A program made the translations under genes and the position numbers. This document shows positions 25,405-38,565 of a stretch of 64,000 bases of DNA, in pieces (positions within the stretch are counted from its first letter, which is position 1; each line of letters begins with the position of its first letter). Below the pieces are notes generated by a model, which saw only the letters and a list, made by a program, of their open reading frames with translations, was not told where the DNA came from and made no database searches. Origin of the DNA: Alentia gelatinosa (lineage: Eukaryota > Annelida > Polychaeta > Phyllodocida > Polynoidae); contig OX465581.1 in assembly GCA_950022655.1 (NCBI GenBank), forward strand, positions 33,513,300-33,577,299, written 5' to 3'.

Positions 25405-25703
25405 AAAACTGGATGAGTTTTAGTCTTGGCCACCGAATGCCATGACTGGAGTTTGGCATAGTGACTTCATGAGGCGAAGCCGAGTGATGTCCGGAGCCAA
25501 ATCTCCAGAAGTGGAATGCGGTGGCCACGATTAAAACGAATCAGGTTTTCATTTTATCCTACCCTGTCTCCTCAATTTTGGAATATTATGTGATAAAAAT
25601 TATGTATGCCACTAATGGCATATAAAACTCTGTATGCCAGGCAGCGTGGCATACGGAAACTCAATGTTAAAACTATGGGATTTTATATTAGGGGTAGGAT
25701 AAA
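25405..25703 (+). mobile_element. Composite element copy 2: hairpin plus inverted-repeat module
   Basis: The H module (25405-25550) pairs AAAACTGGATGAG...GGCCACCGAATGCC with GCGGTGGCC...TTAAAACGAATCAGGTTTT around GAGGCGAAGCCGAG. The T module (25553-25703) is bounded by perfect inverted repeats TTTATCCTACCC and GGGTAGGATAAA. Order and orientation are as in copies 1 and 3. This intact copy gives the reference structure. It encodes no protein. Confidence 0.8.
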
Positions 25704-28700
25704 TGTACTAACCCAATAAGGACAAAACAAATTAAGCAAAAGAAGGTCTAACATGCAAATAAAAGGTTTTTGATAAGCTGTCAGCGCCAGAAGTGTTATT
25801 TGGGTGGACAGTTTAAGAATAAGTTGTATTGTTGAAATATTGTACCAAATGTTCTCTCTTTAAGTTTTATATTATACCACCAAGAATACCGAAAATGATA
25901 TATGGCCCTGGAGCCTACTGAAAATAGGGTGACGTTACACCCTAGTTAGCAAACTCCAGAATAAACAAGAATCTAAAAAAAAAAAAAAACAGTTCTTGTA
26001 CTTTACTGAAATGCGCATCGTTTATTCACAGTTGCGGCCACTGTTCTTCCACTACACCACCTACTTCTTCTTAGCATACTTTAGAATTGCAAGCGTGGTG
26101 CTACGTCTAACTATACATGTTAAGGAAATCTCATAACGTCCGGGGCGGACTGGCGCGCGAGTTGGCAGATACACCTACAGTCAAGTAACCGGAAATTGGT
26201 CGAGCTGTGTTTATTGCCTCAGTAATAATATTGGCCCAAGGGTGGTAGCTGTAAATTAACGGAAGACGGGGGGATACTGCAGTTTGCATAGATAGATTAG
26301 CTGAAGACAGGCCTACTGAGCGTTGTTGATGCAGTAGCTGTTACCTCGTATACGTCCCATGTATGTATCTTCTAGTTCTACGAAGAATCCCCACAGTCGT
26401 TATACAGATAACTGGTCGACAGAAGACAATCGGTAATTCGTGCTTGAGTAATTATACGTTCTATTATATAAAGGACAGAAGATGTAAAAAGTCGTCCATT
26501 CTCAATATCGAATTCAGATAGTTCAGATAAATCAAACATATCATAATCACACTCCGGGTGGTCAACTCAGAGTAGGTAAAACAGTGCCTCTCTGTCTGTC
26601 TTGTCAGAGGCCGCTTTGATCAATCCCCATCAAGGCATATACATGTACTATACATAAAATGATATCCTACTCAAATCGAATCAACGTTATTGAAACAAGA
26701 AAAGTCTTCGAAACAACCATGATATACTGGACTTTTATTGTTTGTAGGGTTTCGGCTTGTTGAGTCGACTCATAATGTACAGTCAAAAACTTCGAGAATA
26801 CACATGTATGTACCTTGACGAAGTCAGTAAGAAGTATCACATACGCGCTGTTTTATCATTCGCTGTGGAAAATGTAAGTATGCCTACGGCGAGTTAGAAC
26901 TATACATCGAAAATTAGATTCCATGCCGGATATACGTGTCGAGGTATTTCAACAATACAACTTATTCTTAAAGTCTAGGCGTTCTTCCAAGCAATCTACA
27001 AAACTCATTCAGCCTACAAAATTCTGAATAATGCAGAAGATCTGAACATATACATATAAGATGGATGGGGTTGTGAAATATATCTGAGATGAGGGATGAA
27101 TTGGAACCTACATTTATAGACATAAGGTAAAAAAAACATAGATATGGATAAATATATAGCTGCCAGCTCTTGTTGGAAAGGTTTCAATATTAAAGCACGT
27201 GTATCAAAGGGCAACGTTATCTGGGACGTGCCTTTACTGGGGCATCACAGTTCCATTACGCAAGGACGCACTACTATGACAAAGAAGATCTGCTCTATCT
27301 TTGGGAAAGATTCTATCACAGAGATCAGGTTCTAGTGGTAAAGCTATCGCCAGTGAATATCTCTGTGTTCGCTGGGGTCGCTAAAGGCAGGTTGGTACCG
27401 GTACCGGGCATATAAAGCTGCCGGTGCCGGCCATCCCGGGCCCTCATCGCCCATCACCGTGTAGCTGAAGCCAGACTGATCCAGGCCCGGGCCAGAGTGC
27501 AGGCCTGGATAAAACGCTCATTTGTCCAGCCGAGAAACGGAACCGACCCCGATACAATGTTTCAGCGAGTGCTCGACTAGTCTGTGACGTCAGACAAATG
27601 GTCGTTTCCATGGAGCCCTGCTGGATATTAATTATGGTGGATGTATTCGCTCAACTAAAGTAGCCACTTAGCTGGCATGCTAGAAATACAAAAAAAAGTA
27701 ACCTCCCTGAATTATGGATATGAGAAATATAACGATAAAAGTTACAGGAGTTTGGTGACAGCGACAGGGAATTGGATCTATGTAATCAACCCAGAATTAG
27801 AGAGGTTTCTGGCCAAGTACTGACGTCATTGTGGTGAATCCGATACCCCTAATTCACAGATGATCCAAGGCGCTCTGCCAGGTCACATAGGTTCTCATCG
27901 CATAATTATAAATCGTACTGGAGAGCATGCTACATTCCCAGGTTGTATGTATAGAAATCTAAGCCAATAAATGAAACCTAGGTCAGAGTTCACAAAACAA
28001 GCTTCAATAAACTCAAGTCTCAGTCTTTTACTTTTGTTGTAAGCTCTGGTCCACCCAAGTTCAACCCCGAAACGTTGAACAAGAATCAAGAACTTCGTGT
28101 AACAATCACTATAACATATGTTGAAGCTTTGACATATATTTTATATGTGTATAATTAAATGTCTAGGTTTAGAGTACAAGCGTTGTTGGCATTCTCAGAA
28201 ATTATGCAGGAGTCCCTATAACATTACTTTTGGGAATAGTGTTCGTCCGTGTGTGTAGCTGCTTCTTCCTTGACACTCAACGCACAATATTGGCTCATCC
28301 TTAGTTACAAGGGAGACGAACTGTCTCTTCTTTGAGCTTGATAAATACGTTACCTACTCGCGTTATCAATTTAAAGTTAATGAATCATTACAGATTGATA
28401 TGAAAATGGATGCCATCGGCCCGTACATAAAGATAGACACACTAGACTGGCTCAACTAACACGCGCAGAATCCTAAATACGGACTGAAGTGACCTATCCT
28501 GAAATTGTATAAGGGTGACGCAACGAGGTTAAATCTATTTTCGTTGCGTGAACTTACGCTACTACTACATGTCATTCAGGGTATATAAACATTAATCGTG
28601 TCGATACAACTCAATTAGTGTTTTCTTCAGGCCCCGCCAGAGACTTCCGACGACCGCGCACGTACATTAACCAGATCCCCTGCTGCTGACAATTAGCACC

Positions 28701-29000
28701 AATTTGTGCAGAAAGGAAGCTTCTATGCATGTAATGGATCGCCCGTTCACTAGTCGAGGCGGATGTTACATACTAATGAATGGAGGATTTTAAGCGGTGT
28801 CCCGGTAGATAATAAAGTTACAACGATGCAGCGACTTACCGAAATCATTTTTAGAGCGAACAACATAGGGCATGATACACTAGCAATGACAATAGCATCA
28901 CTATACTTGTGATATGTTTTTTTCTTTTCTAGTCACTGTGTTAGCTAGTCTATAAGATTAAGCCTTAGTTACAATACATGCCACAATCCAATATATTAGT
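25704..29000. other. Non-genic sequence
   Basis: GGCCCTGGAGCCTACTGAAA (25904-25923) repeats the 11.93-kb motif. An A14 run lies near 25976. 27.39-27.51 kb is GC-rich with ACCGGTACCGGG and GGCCCGGGCC palindromes. No exon with clear borders is seen. Confidence 0.4.
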
Positions 29001-31477
29001 GGGGTCTCTATATTAACCTTGATTCCATTTATCCAAATTATGTCCCAATCAGGTCCCAATCCTGTTCGGTTTCTATTCAGGTCAGTGATATTAAGCAGTC
29101 TCCCCATTAGGGTCTGGGTGGTGATTGGCACCAACAATTCGTCAAATAGATTCAATCCTGACCTTGTTGAGAAAATCGATTGCTGTTACATTAATTTCTT
29201 TGATGGTTTTGGTGATTCAAGAAGCTGCTTCAGGGGCATTTCACAGTGATATGGACCAAGGGATGCCAGTTGAGGTCAGAAAAATACTACATGGGAACTA
29301 AGGCCAGTCTATGCATCACCTAAATCGCATATGGTATAGGGCATTTCCCATCACTCTCCTAGCATGTCCTTAGGCATTGACATGCAGTATAGAGTATCTG
29401 GATTTACTGCTATAAGAGTGGATGTATGTGTAGTTTTGCACTGAATGGGGTACTCTTCTCAGAAAATCATTTAAAAAGTTTACTATGCATTATCAGTTCT
29501 ATATTCTGCAAATTATCTTTACAAGTTCATTAGGCATTCTTGATTTTTTTAAACATTTGATAAGGTTTCAATAGCTCTATTCTCACATGACATTTTTGAC
29601 GCCAATCAGATATCAGTATTTTAGTTTGCCCTTGTCTGTAGTAGCATTTCCCACAGGAATCCCTCCATCCTACAGCTCTAGGTTGGAGCACTGAGATTTA
29701 TAGGCCCTCTGGGTTTGTTTGGGTAGCTTAATTCATAATTTTGAAAGATAACAGAACAAATTTCTCCGAGAGCTAGATTTTAGGTATCTAGGACTTTATG
29801 ATGTTCTCAAAACATGCACAATTTCTTGAAATCTCCTTTAGGCTCAAATGAAAATCCTAAATGTAGGAAAAATCCAACAAACTGGCATACAAAAACGCAA
29901 TTTACCTCAGTCAAGCTAGACAGACCAGATTCAGGTACCATGCCGACAGCGATTGCACCTTGGTGGGTCATTGGATTTTGCACATGACTCACATCCAATG
30001 AAAAATCTACTTGTATTTTATGGGTTTTTTTAAAATGGGTGCATATCACAAGTTCATAAAGGGAGAGGGACTGATACTACCGAATATATCTCAGATTAGG
30101 AGAAACCTTCTGACGTCTTAGTTCGAGAGGCTGGTGACAGTCGTTCACAACAAGAGAACAGTATTCAGGTCAGCAATCTTGGTGAAAGTCAAGTTTCTCA
30201 ATCAAATAGGGGTTGAATATTTCCGATCGTGTAGTGGGTTCTCTCCTGGAACAAAAATCAGTGAAATGACCCGGATTTCTGCTACTCCAAAATAACAGAA
30301 TACAGCATTACCGTTTTTGGTTCCTATATAATTACCTTTCAGGGCGGAAATCCAGCAGAACCAATTCAATATGGCAGATGGAAGAAAACAGGGCACTATG
30401 GCTAGCCTTGTTGAAAATCAAATTTCCGGTGGTTTGACTTTTTTAATGTTGGAGATGGGGGATGCTGGGAGAGCTTATTTCCAGCTGGGACCATTAAACA
30501 TCAATTGAAGAAACGAAGCTCTGCTTCCAGATGCCCAATCAACTTGTATGGTTTTGAGAGTTTTCATTTACGCCACATCACACATGGTGGCCCAGGGACC
30601 AGTGTTTTCAACACGGATGACAAGGTGGTGAGTTTGTAATAATGTGTTAAACAGAAATACCTCGAAAGTTATATAAAGTACCCTAAAAGTAAATTTAATT
30701 GCGTTTTTTTTTGTCAAATCGTTCATAAGACATATTTCAAGATTGGGTTGTATAAAAACAGTCTGACATTGACAGGATTATCAATAAACAAGAGAGTCTG
30801 CTTTCGTCGTTATTGAAAAGTATATATTTGCACTCTAACTGTGTCAGCCGGCACCAGTCAGTCTCACGGACTATTGACGTCCATGCCAAATATTTTGAAA
30901 ACGACTGCCTGTTTTGGTTGCTATTTTTATGAAGGAAGCTGTGTAATCACCGGTGGGAATAAATCCTGAATAAAGAACGTTAAGTAAGGGGGTCAGTTGA
31001 ATCCAATAAAAATGCAAATAGAATCAGTAATGTGAGTCGGGGTTGGCAGAACATCTGAAATCCCATATTCAGTTGAAAACTCAAGTGTTTGTATCCGAAT
31101 ATAAGAGGAGAAACACCGTTTTGCTTGGTAGTCTCTCCTTTCATAGTTTGGCTTGGCCTTAACCCAAGGAAATGAATTCTTCATTTTATTATTCACCGTA
31201 TACAAAGTCCCCATTGAAAATCTATGGGGGCTCAGTAAACCATGACCCATTATATAAAACCTATCAGATACCATAACTGTAGTATGCGGATTCTTGAAAA
31301 TCCATGGTATGCGGTCTTCAAAACCATGGTATACGGGGTAGATAGCCCCTTTGTGCTATAGAGAAAAATATTAGTCCCTACTGAAATACCCTTTAATATG
31401 GCAATTCCTGGGATTATTCTATTCAAGAAGATGGATAATAAATACAACAAACAATGGTTTTGTGGGCAGGTGGCTCT
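29001..31477. other. Non-genic sequence
   Basis: Mostly AT-rich. Near 31.28-31.33 kb CCATGGTATGCGG and CCATGGTATACGG form a short degenerate tandem. No gene visible. Confidence 0.4.
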
Positions 31478-31556
31478 GTAAACCACTCAGAACCTACGTG
31501 GTTATTACACGAGGGTCAGCGAGTGTATTACTACGCGTCAACCACTCGTGGTTTAC
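31478..31556. repeat. Imperfect palindrome related to the 0.86-kb hairpin
   Basis: AAACCACTC...ACGTGGTTATTACAC on the left is mirrored by GTGTATTACTACGCGTCAACCACTCGTGGTTT on the right (split: GTGTATTACTACGCG, then TCAACCACTCG). ATTACTACGCGTCAACC is shared with 938-958. Confidence 0.6.
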
Positions 31557-33346
31557 GACCGACTGTCGATTGCGATTCTATGCGTCAACGTCTATGTTAA
31601 AGCCAATACCCACTGAGCGATTTCGTTTCCACCGATTAACTCCCTGAATCGTCAGGGCTATTTAACTTGTCTCAGGCGAATATGTGCATAGCGTTGACTA
31701 TCCCCACAACGTTTATGGCAGCCATTAGCATGAGTTAATCGTTAGCAAATTCTGTCCACACTGGACGATTGACTGCGTAAATCGTGAGCGATTTAGGGCC
31801 ACCGATAAAGGAACAAGTAATAAATCTCAGTATATGGGAGTTAAATCGGTGAGCTGGCCTCAGTCTGTGTGTGGCATGGGTATTTCTGCTCACCCAGCGA
31901 CTAATTAAGGGCCATAATTGGTAGGAACCACGGGGGGTATTTCTTAAACTCCGTTGTCGGCGACAACGGGAAGGAACACGTTCCTTAATTTATCGGTCCC
32001 GATTTCGGAACATTGGGCTGCAATTTGTCGGCGAGAAAGGTACATCACCATGGGGGGATTTCCAAATCTTAGGCAAATTACTGTAGGGGGTGTCACATTG
32101 GCCGACACATTTTCTAGGCCTCGCCTGAGCTTATGATTGTTCTTTTGTCGCCGAGAAAGGAACATTCATGTTCCGAAATCGTACAGTGTGTATTGGCTTT
32201 AAGTACCGAGTCTTTTTGATATAGGCTACAACAACATGTCCTTGTAACAAGAGCATAAACTAACACCATTTCATCAATCCCAGTTGGCAGAGTTTTTAGA
32301 CTCGTAGTTCATGGGCTAGAGAAACCAGTCGTGGCACAGTTGGACTGAATCTTTATTGTTAAACTTCTGGGTGACACACACCATACGGATATTCTTTCCA
32401 ACCAAAGAGTAAAGGTGGTGAGAGTAGAAGACAAGGCACGTGAACGCATGAGGTCCGGAGAATGGTAACATAGACTAAGGAATTGTAGCATAGACACAAT
32501 GTTTGCTTGCTTATAAAAAACTTGTTTTGCAAGATCGGGAAGAGCCATATGATAATGAAATACTGTTGAGTAGAACAAGGCGATTCAGTATGTACGATTT
32601 GACATGCGAGTAGTGATTTGAGTTTTTCATTACCAGCCATCAAGGGCATTGTATATTTCTAAACTCTTATGTGCGTCTACTCTACAAATCTTCTGATGCT
32701 TAATTATGTTGTGCTATATGATTCATGCAATTTATTTGCAATTTATTTGGTTAAAATGGCAACGTTTTACTGTATTGTCATCCAGTATTCTTTGTATTGA
32801 AGTGCTACATTGTTTTCTATGATTCATATCTATTAGTATGTATTCTATTTATAGGAAATCGTTAAAGGTTTGTCAACTATACTATTGAAGCTGGACTTGT
32901 GTTTGGTTAGTGGTTCCACTCCCATGATATATCCGATGAATACTAGATATACACGCTATGGTGGTGTAGATATTGCGAGGTACTGACTCTCAATCTGTTT
33001 TACTTTCCTTATCATTTTTCATCATCCAAATGACTACGCACTCTATCCCTAACCTAGTGACACCAAATACGGGTCATAGATCAGACAGGACAATATCGTT
33101 TCCAAAAAAAGTCTGTCCGCCCACACTGTTCAGTCATTAATGGACGCTATGACGCAAACTGTGACGTGGTTATTCAAATCACTCCATATGGCGGGAATAT
33201 AGGGTTAGAGTATCAAATGCTGCGACAACGGCTGTATACTTGTTTAATCATTAAGCACTAAAGTAATAGATTTAAGATGTAAGTAACCCCCAAACTTGGA
33301 ATGAAGATTGAAGAGTAAAAAACACGACTTCTGTACTAAATAACTA
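31557..33346. other. Non-genic with a small palindromic cluster
   Basis: 31951-31969 is the perfect palindrome CCGTTGTCGGCGACAACGG. TTTGTCGGCGAGAAAGGTAC and TTTGTCGCCGAGAAAGGAAC recur at about 32023 and 32144, so the cluster is an old duplicated repeat. The rest is AT-rich and empty. Confidence 0.4.
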
Positions 33347-33385
33347 GCCGACGTTTCGGAACTAACAACGTTCCTTCTTCAGGGC
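33347..33385 (-). ncRNA. Hammerhead ribozyme-like motif, Penelope/retrozyme type
   Basis: The minus strand carries the core CTGAAGA (33382-33376), a stem II of GGAAC and GTTCC (33374-33370 with 33362-33358) closed by a 7-nt loop, then GAAACGTC (33357-33350). Flanking GCC (33385-33383) can pair with GGC (33349-33347) as stem I. All invariant hammerhead core bases (C3 U4 G5 A6 N7 G8 A9, G12 A13 A14) are present. The very short ACGU stem III is typical of the minimal hammerheads described in Penelope-like elements and retrozymes. No reverse transcriptase is visible nearby, so this is probably the end of a truncated copy. Self-cleavage is untested. Confidence 0.55.
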
Positions 33386-35403
33386 ATTAATACAAATAAA
33401 TAGATATACATGTATCTAGTGTGAATAGACTGCATCAACCGTACTACATGTGATTTAAAGATATACAATTTACACAATTTGGTCGTTTTTCTCGTCAATA
33501 AAGACCCACATAGTGATGAATGATGCCATTCTTAATATCATTCGTACCGAATGCAAACTTCAGATACCAAACTAAACTGTGTATACATTCTATCAACACA
33601 TTTGGACAGCATTTCACCACTACATCAGCAACTCATTTTGTAGTTGGCCGAGGTGCTTCTCCATTCGTGTTGGTCGTATCAGAATGTCGTCTGCTCTAGT
33701 CTAGATCTCCGCTTCGCTGAAGCAGGGACTCAGTGGTGGGACACACACAATGACCATTCGCAGCAGGGATGGATCCCGATTTCTAAGGCGGGGTGGGTGT
33801 ATGACGCTGTACTCGGGGCCGAAAAGTGGGGTGCGCTTTCCTCTCCTCTCGATCCGCCACAGCAGGTCTGTTTTCTTTTTTCCTGACGATCATGGTATGC
33901 ATTGTGGCGCTCGGTGGATGTGGCTGCGGATACATACATTGCCGGGGGCTGCGCCTGGCCGCCACTAGGGCGCAACAATGGGTGGTGACATCTGACCTTT
34001 ACATGCTAAATATGGCAGGATGCTGGTCCGCCCACCTCTCTAGCCACCTCCCCGTCCACGGCCGTGGTACTGCACTAGGCGGCTGGCAAGACTTATAACT
34101 GAAGTTATTCCAACTTTGGTGGTCCAATGTATGTACATCATGTATAAGCAGTCCCGTGTTTGTGCATTTTGACGGTGAGGTAGCCACAGTATGCCAACAT
34201 TATAACACTCGTTCCCAATGGTGATTAGAGTGGTAGATTGCACACCCAGTCTTCATCATCCATCATTTTATCTACTCTTATAAGACCCTAGAATGGTGAG
34301 ATGAACTTGTGCCTGAGACAGCTCGGTGGGATTAAAGGTCAGCTACAGTGGATATTTGGGCTTTCATAATAGGGAATGTAATCATATGTAATACAGGTCA
34401 CTGATCAACATCACGAAAACTTTCCAGTAACTGTTAATGAATACATGTATAGCCAGTCTCACCGTGGGAGAGATTATTATCTGAAGTAGGCATGTGGATA
34501 TGCAGTAGAATATGAACCCAGAAGGTACGGATACAAATATCATAGTTTTTCATGTGACATAGCAGCAAGAAGAGCTGCTAAAAAGACCCATATTGACATA
34601 GCACCCTGAGCCATGTTGAATATTAACATGGATAGGCGGAGAGTGGACTCCAAATGTCAAGACAGTGCATTCCCGTAGGTCTCCATGATCTTGCATTGTG
34701 TGACCACCGATGTTTTGCCAACATGCCGACTCATAATACTCACTGTTTCCTTATCTGAATGCGCTTGTCTGTTCTAGTACACTCAAGTTTAGTACATGGA
34801 TGGACCAAGAGGCGATTAGCTGCCATATTGACTCTATTCTCCAACTTATTCGCGGTTATCTATGTAAACACAGATAAGTGTAGTAAGAAAAATCAATCCG
34901 AGATCGGTCTGCTCTAAATTCAACAAGGGCGTGAGATTGAAATATTCTCACAGTGAACAAGGTATCTAGATTCTCCTCTTTGTGATTGTTTGTGTAGGTG
35001 TGTGTGCATCGGTGGAGTTGCGTGGTTTTATATTTCATAAATCTAAAACTAAATTCCTTTAAAGTGAGTATTTACATCAGGACTCGAATTCCCTAACAAA
35101 AGTATTTGTTTTCAGAACAACTAGGAAGTGTAAGCGTAGCGTGTAGCAAGCGTGTAAGCGTGTAGCAAGCCTGGTTAGTCACGCTACGTGTTACATAAAG
35201 CTACTTGTTACATAAATTAACTGCAGCACAGTCAGCTGTGAATGATTTCAATATCTGAAGTGGTGTGTTGTTCGCTCACCACAACATGTACATATCAACT
35301 GCATACTCCATGCAGCCAGAAATGAAAACTGCGAACTGTCCCTAATGGGACACCTGTGACAGGTTAGAAAGCGTGTGTGAGGGGAGGGGGTAGTAGTGAG
35401 GTG
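33386..35403. other. Non-genic with one GC-richer patch
   Basis: 33.64-34.10 kb is GC-richer and open on both strands. The plus strand has CAGCAG|GTCTGT near 33.87 kb, but I find no supporting acceptor or motif. GTGTAAGCGTGTAGCAAGC is locally duplicated near 35.13-35.17 kb. Confidence 0.35.
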
Positions 35404-35670
35404 TGCAGTGCAGTGCAGTGCATTGCAGTGCAGTGCAGTGCAGTGCAGTGCCGTGCCGTGCCGTGCCGTGCCGTGCCGTGCCGTGCCGTGCCGTGCCGTG
35501 CCGTGCCGTGCCGTGCCGTGCCGTGCAGTGCAGTGCAGTGCAGTGCAGTGCAGTGCAGTGCAGTGCAGTGCAGTGCAGTGCAGTGCAGTGCAGTGCAGTG
35601 CAGTGCAGTGCAGTGCAGTGCAGTGCAGTGCAGTGCAGTGCAGTGCAGTGCAGTGCAGTGCAGTGCAGTG
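35404..35670. repeat. Pentanucleotide array (GTGCA)n with an inner (GTGCC)n block
   Basis: About 53 five-base units. Units 35451-35525 are 15 consecutive CCGTG variants, while both flanks are CAGTG, with one CATTG unit near the start. The array creates long open frames with Cys-Ser-Ala-Val-Gln runs on both strands, which are artefacts. Confidence 0.97.
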
Positions 35671-38355
35671 AGATCACTCCGGGGATCATCTGATATTCCA
35701 AAACGCCCACCTGCTCTCTATGGGTACTAAGCTGTAACTCCGGGTCTGTTTAACGAGGGGATGTATGGTGTTTGAGCAACAGTTTGGCAGCTCTAACTCT
35801 CCACTTTCACCTTCAGGGCGAAGTAAAGCATGCACATATTGGCAGGATATAATGCGGTCAACTTGGCCATGAATAAACAGAATCACACTCGCGAACATTA
35901 TCTCCCACACTGATTAGTATACGATCCACTCTCCCTTCCACACAAACACACATCCGACGACCGAACCGCATTGTTTTGGATCAGTTCACAATGTAATATT
36001 GTTCCATGGATATTTTCTCAGAATTCTAATCTAGACTACGTACTTAGAAATCACACCTTCGTGGTAATTGTCATAGATAAAATCAAGTGTAGTTAATTCC
36101 ACAACTCTATACTGTCACATTCTAAGGATCATTAATGAAAAAATCTAGAATTGATCTACCCTAGATATGGGCGTCCATGGGATGACAGTGTACAGTTATT
36201 GTGAGCAACATTAGCTTAGAATTATCTTATACATAGCATATACAGTGTACAAAACTAACAGGGATATGCACCTGTGAATGTTCCTTCAAATGAATCAGTC
36301 CATGAATAATCCATCCTTCATATCTCGGTTTTTATAAATGTAATGGCATTGAGAAGTCGGGAGTGCATGTATTCTAATGGGGATCGTAAAATTAGGTCGT
36401 GAACTATTATAGTGTCAGGTCAGTTTAAGTATGGGGCCTTCAAGTACATGATTCCAGGGTCTGGAAACGGCCTTGTTTTCACTCCCTCTCCCACCTTAAC
36501 GCACAATACGTGACATTCCCCCGTCCTACTTTCCACCGGGAGTAAACACGAATTCATCCCTCGTGAAATACACCTTTCAGTAGAGCTATCTTTTGACGGC
36601 GCCCAACTCTGCGTGTTTACTTGAGGGCCGTGGCTGAAATCCTCTATAAAACATGTCGGAGAATACAAGTTTGAGAGGGTGACCCATCAAGATATATTAA
36701 TATAAGACGCCAGGAAAGACTGACACGGGTGGTGGGTGGGTAGGGGGGATGGTTGTTAATAACTCTCCTAGCAGGCCTCTTTGTCAGCTTAACCATTGAG
36801 ATTAAATCAAAGAGAGTAGCAGCTCTTTGTCTGCACTCTGCTTGACCAATGTAGAAAATATATTACTTATACTAGGTATCTGCTTGGAGAATCATAATGG
36901 GCTTAGTAATTCCATAGTACAAATATTACGCACATATATGTACATATATTCATGTATTGTAGGGGTCTTATCACATATTAGCTGGTATATTATCGCAAAT
37001 ATGACTTGATATAAGTACACATGTGCTAATCGCTTCTCAGTATAATTCAGTAATTAGGTTAGTCCCGAGCATATAGCATAGGGCACTCCACAGCATCGAA
37101 TTAACAGAAGCAATCAAGGTGTCTTTTTTCGCCACGTCTTCTGTCGCCATGTACTCATTAGACATAATGGGATCGGCCTCTCCGTTTTCTTCAAACCACT
37201 GAAATTAACTCAATTTTCATGATGGCGGGACTTTTCAGAATGAGTTTTAGGTGATGATTGGGTTTGGCGAAAATGAGAGTTTGATCCTCGAAACCATTGT
37301 ATCACGAGCTCTATTTGCAATCCACATCATGTATGAACTAAAAGGGTGTCCGAATATTTTAATTATACTGTAACCAGTCGTTATGTTTAGTTGGTCGCCA
37401 TTCAGAGATATGTACATACAATGTACTCAGGTACTGTCAACACTATACGTTAGTTATCATACCAAGCTAGCCGTAAAATGTTGCTCTCATATTACAGTTT
37501 GGGCACTGGCACATAGGACTTTGTATTCCAAACAATATTGCAATGAGGTCTGACCTGTGATAAGAATATGCTTGCAAAACTGTCAAATTAGTTACCGACT
37601 GAAAGAATCAGCCTGGCATCGATGTTAACACTTGCTAACAGTGCTCAACGAGTATAGAGCTTTCTCTATACTCGTTGCTAATAGTAGCTTCAATGCTTGG
37701 AGGACGGTGCCGATGGCTAGTTTAGTTGAATTTGTCCTGTCGAGAATGCCTTTAGGTATTATGTACATAAAAAGCGAAAATACCTTTTCAATAAATACAG
37801 CAAAGACAAAACAACGTATCGAATAAGGAAAGCTATGCGTGGCAGCCTATATATTAAATATAAGGAGATTTTTAAGATCATGTGACAAGGGACTTTTTAG
37901 TGAATACCTTGACGCATTCTCATCCCTCAAAACATATACAAATGTACTGCCCAGGACGTCCTCGACCCTGTAGAGACCGCTACCCACCATCCCTCCCCTG
38001 GAAAGAGTTTAACACAATCTAGTATAAAACAACAAACTCGTTAAGCCACTTGAAATCATCAATAATCACAGCGTATGCTATAGACAAAATATTTACAATA
38101 CATTCTTCAGATAAGAGTAACTATGACTTCCAAGTGAATAAAACATGCAAGTAAATATTTAGCGGTGCACCACCTATAAATGGACAGACAGTTGCTGCGA
38201 TGTAAAACTATCCTCAGTCTCTAGCCAACCTTCCACAGGGGGGCCCTTGTGCTGCCCACACAGGGAATGCCAGCCCCTCCCCCTTCTACTTGCTTGGTGA
38301 CTACTGCAGCAGTCGCTCCATGTCGTAAAGCTAAATAAGAAATGCAAATTCCTAC
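35671..38355. other. Non-genic or intron sequence
   Basis: AT-rich. It contains a 14-bp perfect hairpin at 37646-37677 (CAACGAGTATAGAG and CTCTATACTCGTTG, loop CTTT). If 38565-38356 is a first exon, this is its intron. No further exon with clear borders was found. Confidence 0.4.
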
Positions 38356-38565
38356 CGCGCTTTTCTTCTGTGGCGGTTCGTCGGAGACGTCGGCCCCGGG
38401 CCGGGTGTCGTCGAAGCCCAGGAGGCACGTGTCGCAGTCACAGAAGCTGTCCTCTCGGGCAAGGTGGGCGCCGGGGGGAGAGGCCGGGGGTGAGGCCGGC
38501 GGTCTTCCGTCGCCGTTCGACCCCAGGTGCGCCGGGCAGCACGAGTCCCCCGCCACGCCGTCCAT
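38356..38565 (-). CDS. Coding exon with DSFCDCDTCLLGFDD motif (first exon or internal)
   Basis: ATG at 38565 sits in a strong context (AGCATGG) 126 nt after an in-frame stop. It opens 70 codons to the donor GCG|GTAGGA. The peptide runs MDGVAGDSCCPAHLG, then a Pro/Gly-rich linker, then AREDSFCDCDTCLLGFDD and an acidic/basic tail DVSDEPPQKKSA. The Cys-x-Cys-x-x-Cys followed by LLGFDD has the look of a conserved short motif, but I cannot name the family. Position at the edge of a CpG-rich island argues for a first exon of a gene running towards lower coordinates. However, GTGTGCAG immediately before C-ATG, behind a pyrimidine tract, would also work as an internal acceptor, so it could belong to the large gene upstream. 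Reading past the donor continues about 45 residues of unrelated composition, which I treat as intron. Confidence 0.45.

Noticed and set aside
35342..35730. Open frames of about 90-120 codons with Cys-Ser-Ala-Val-Gln repeats
   Set aside because: They come from the pentamer array, which is open in all frames on both strands.
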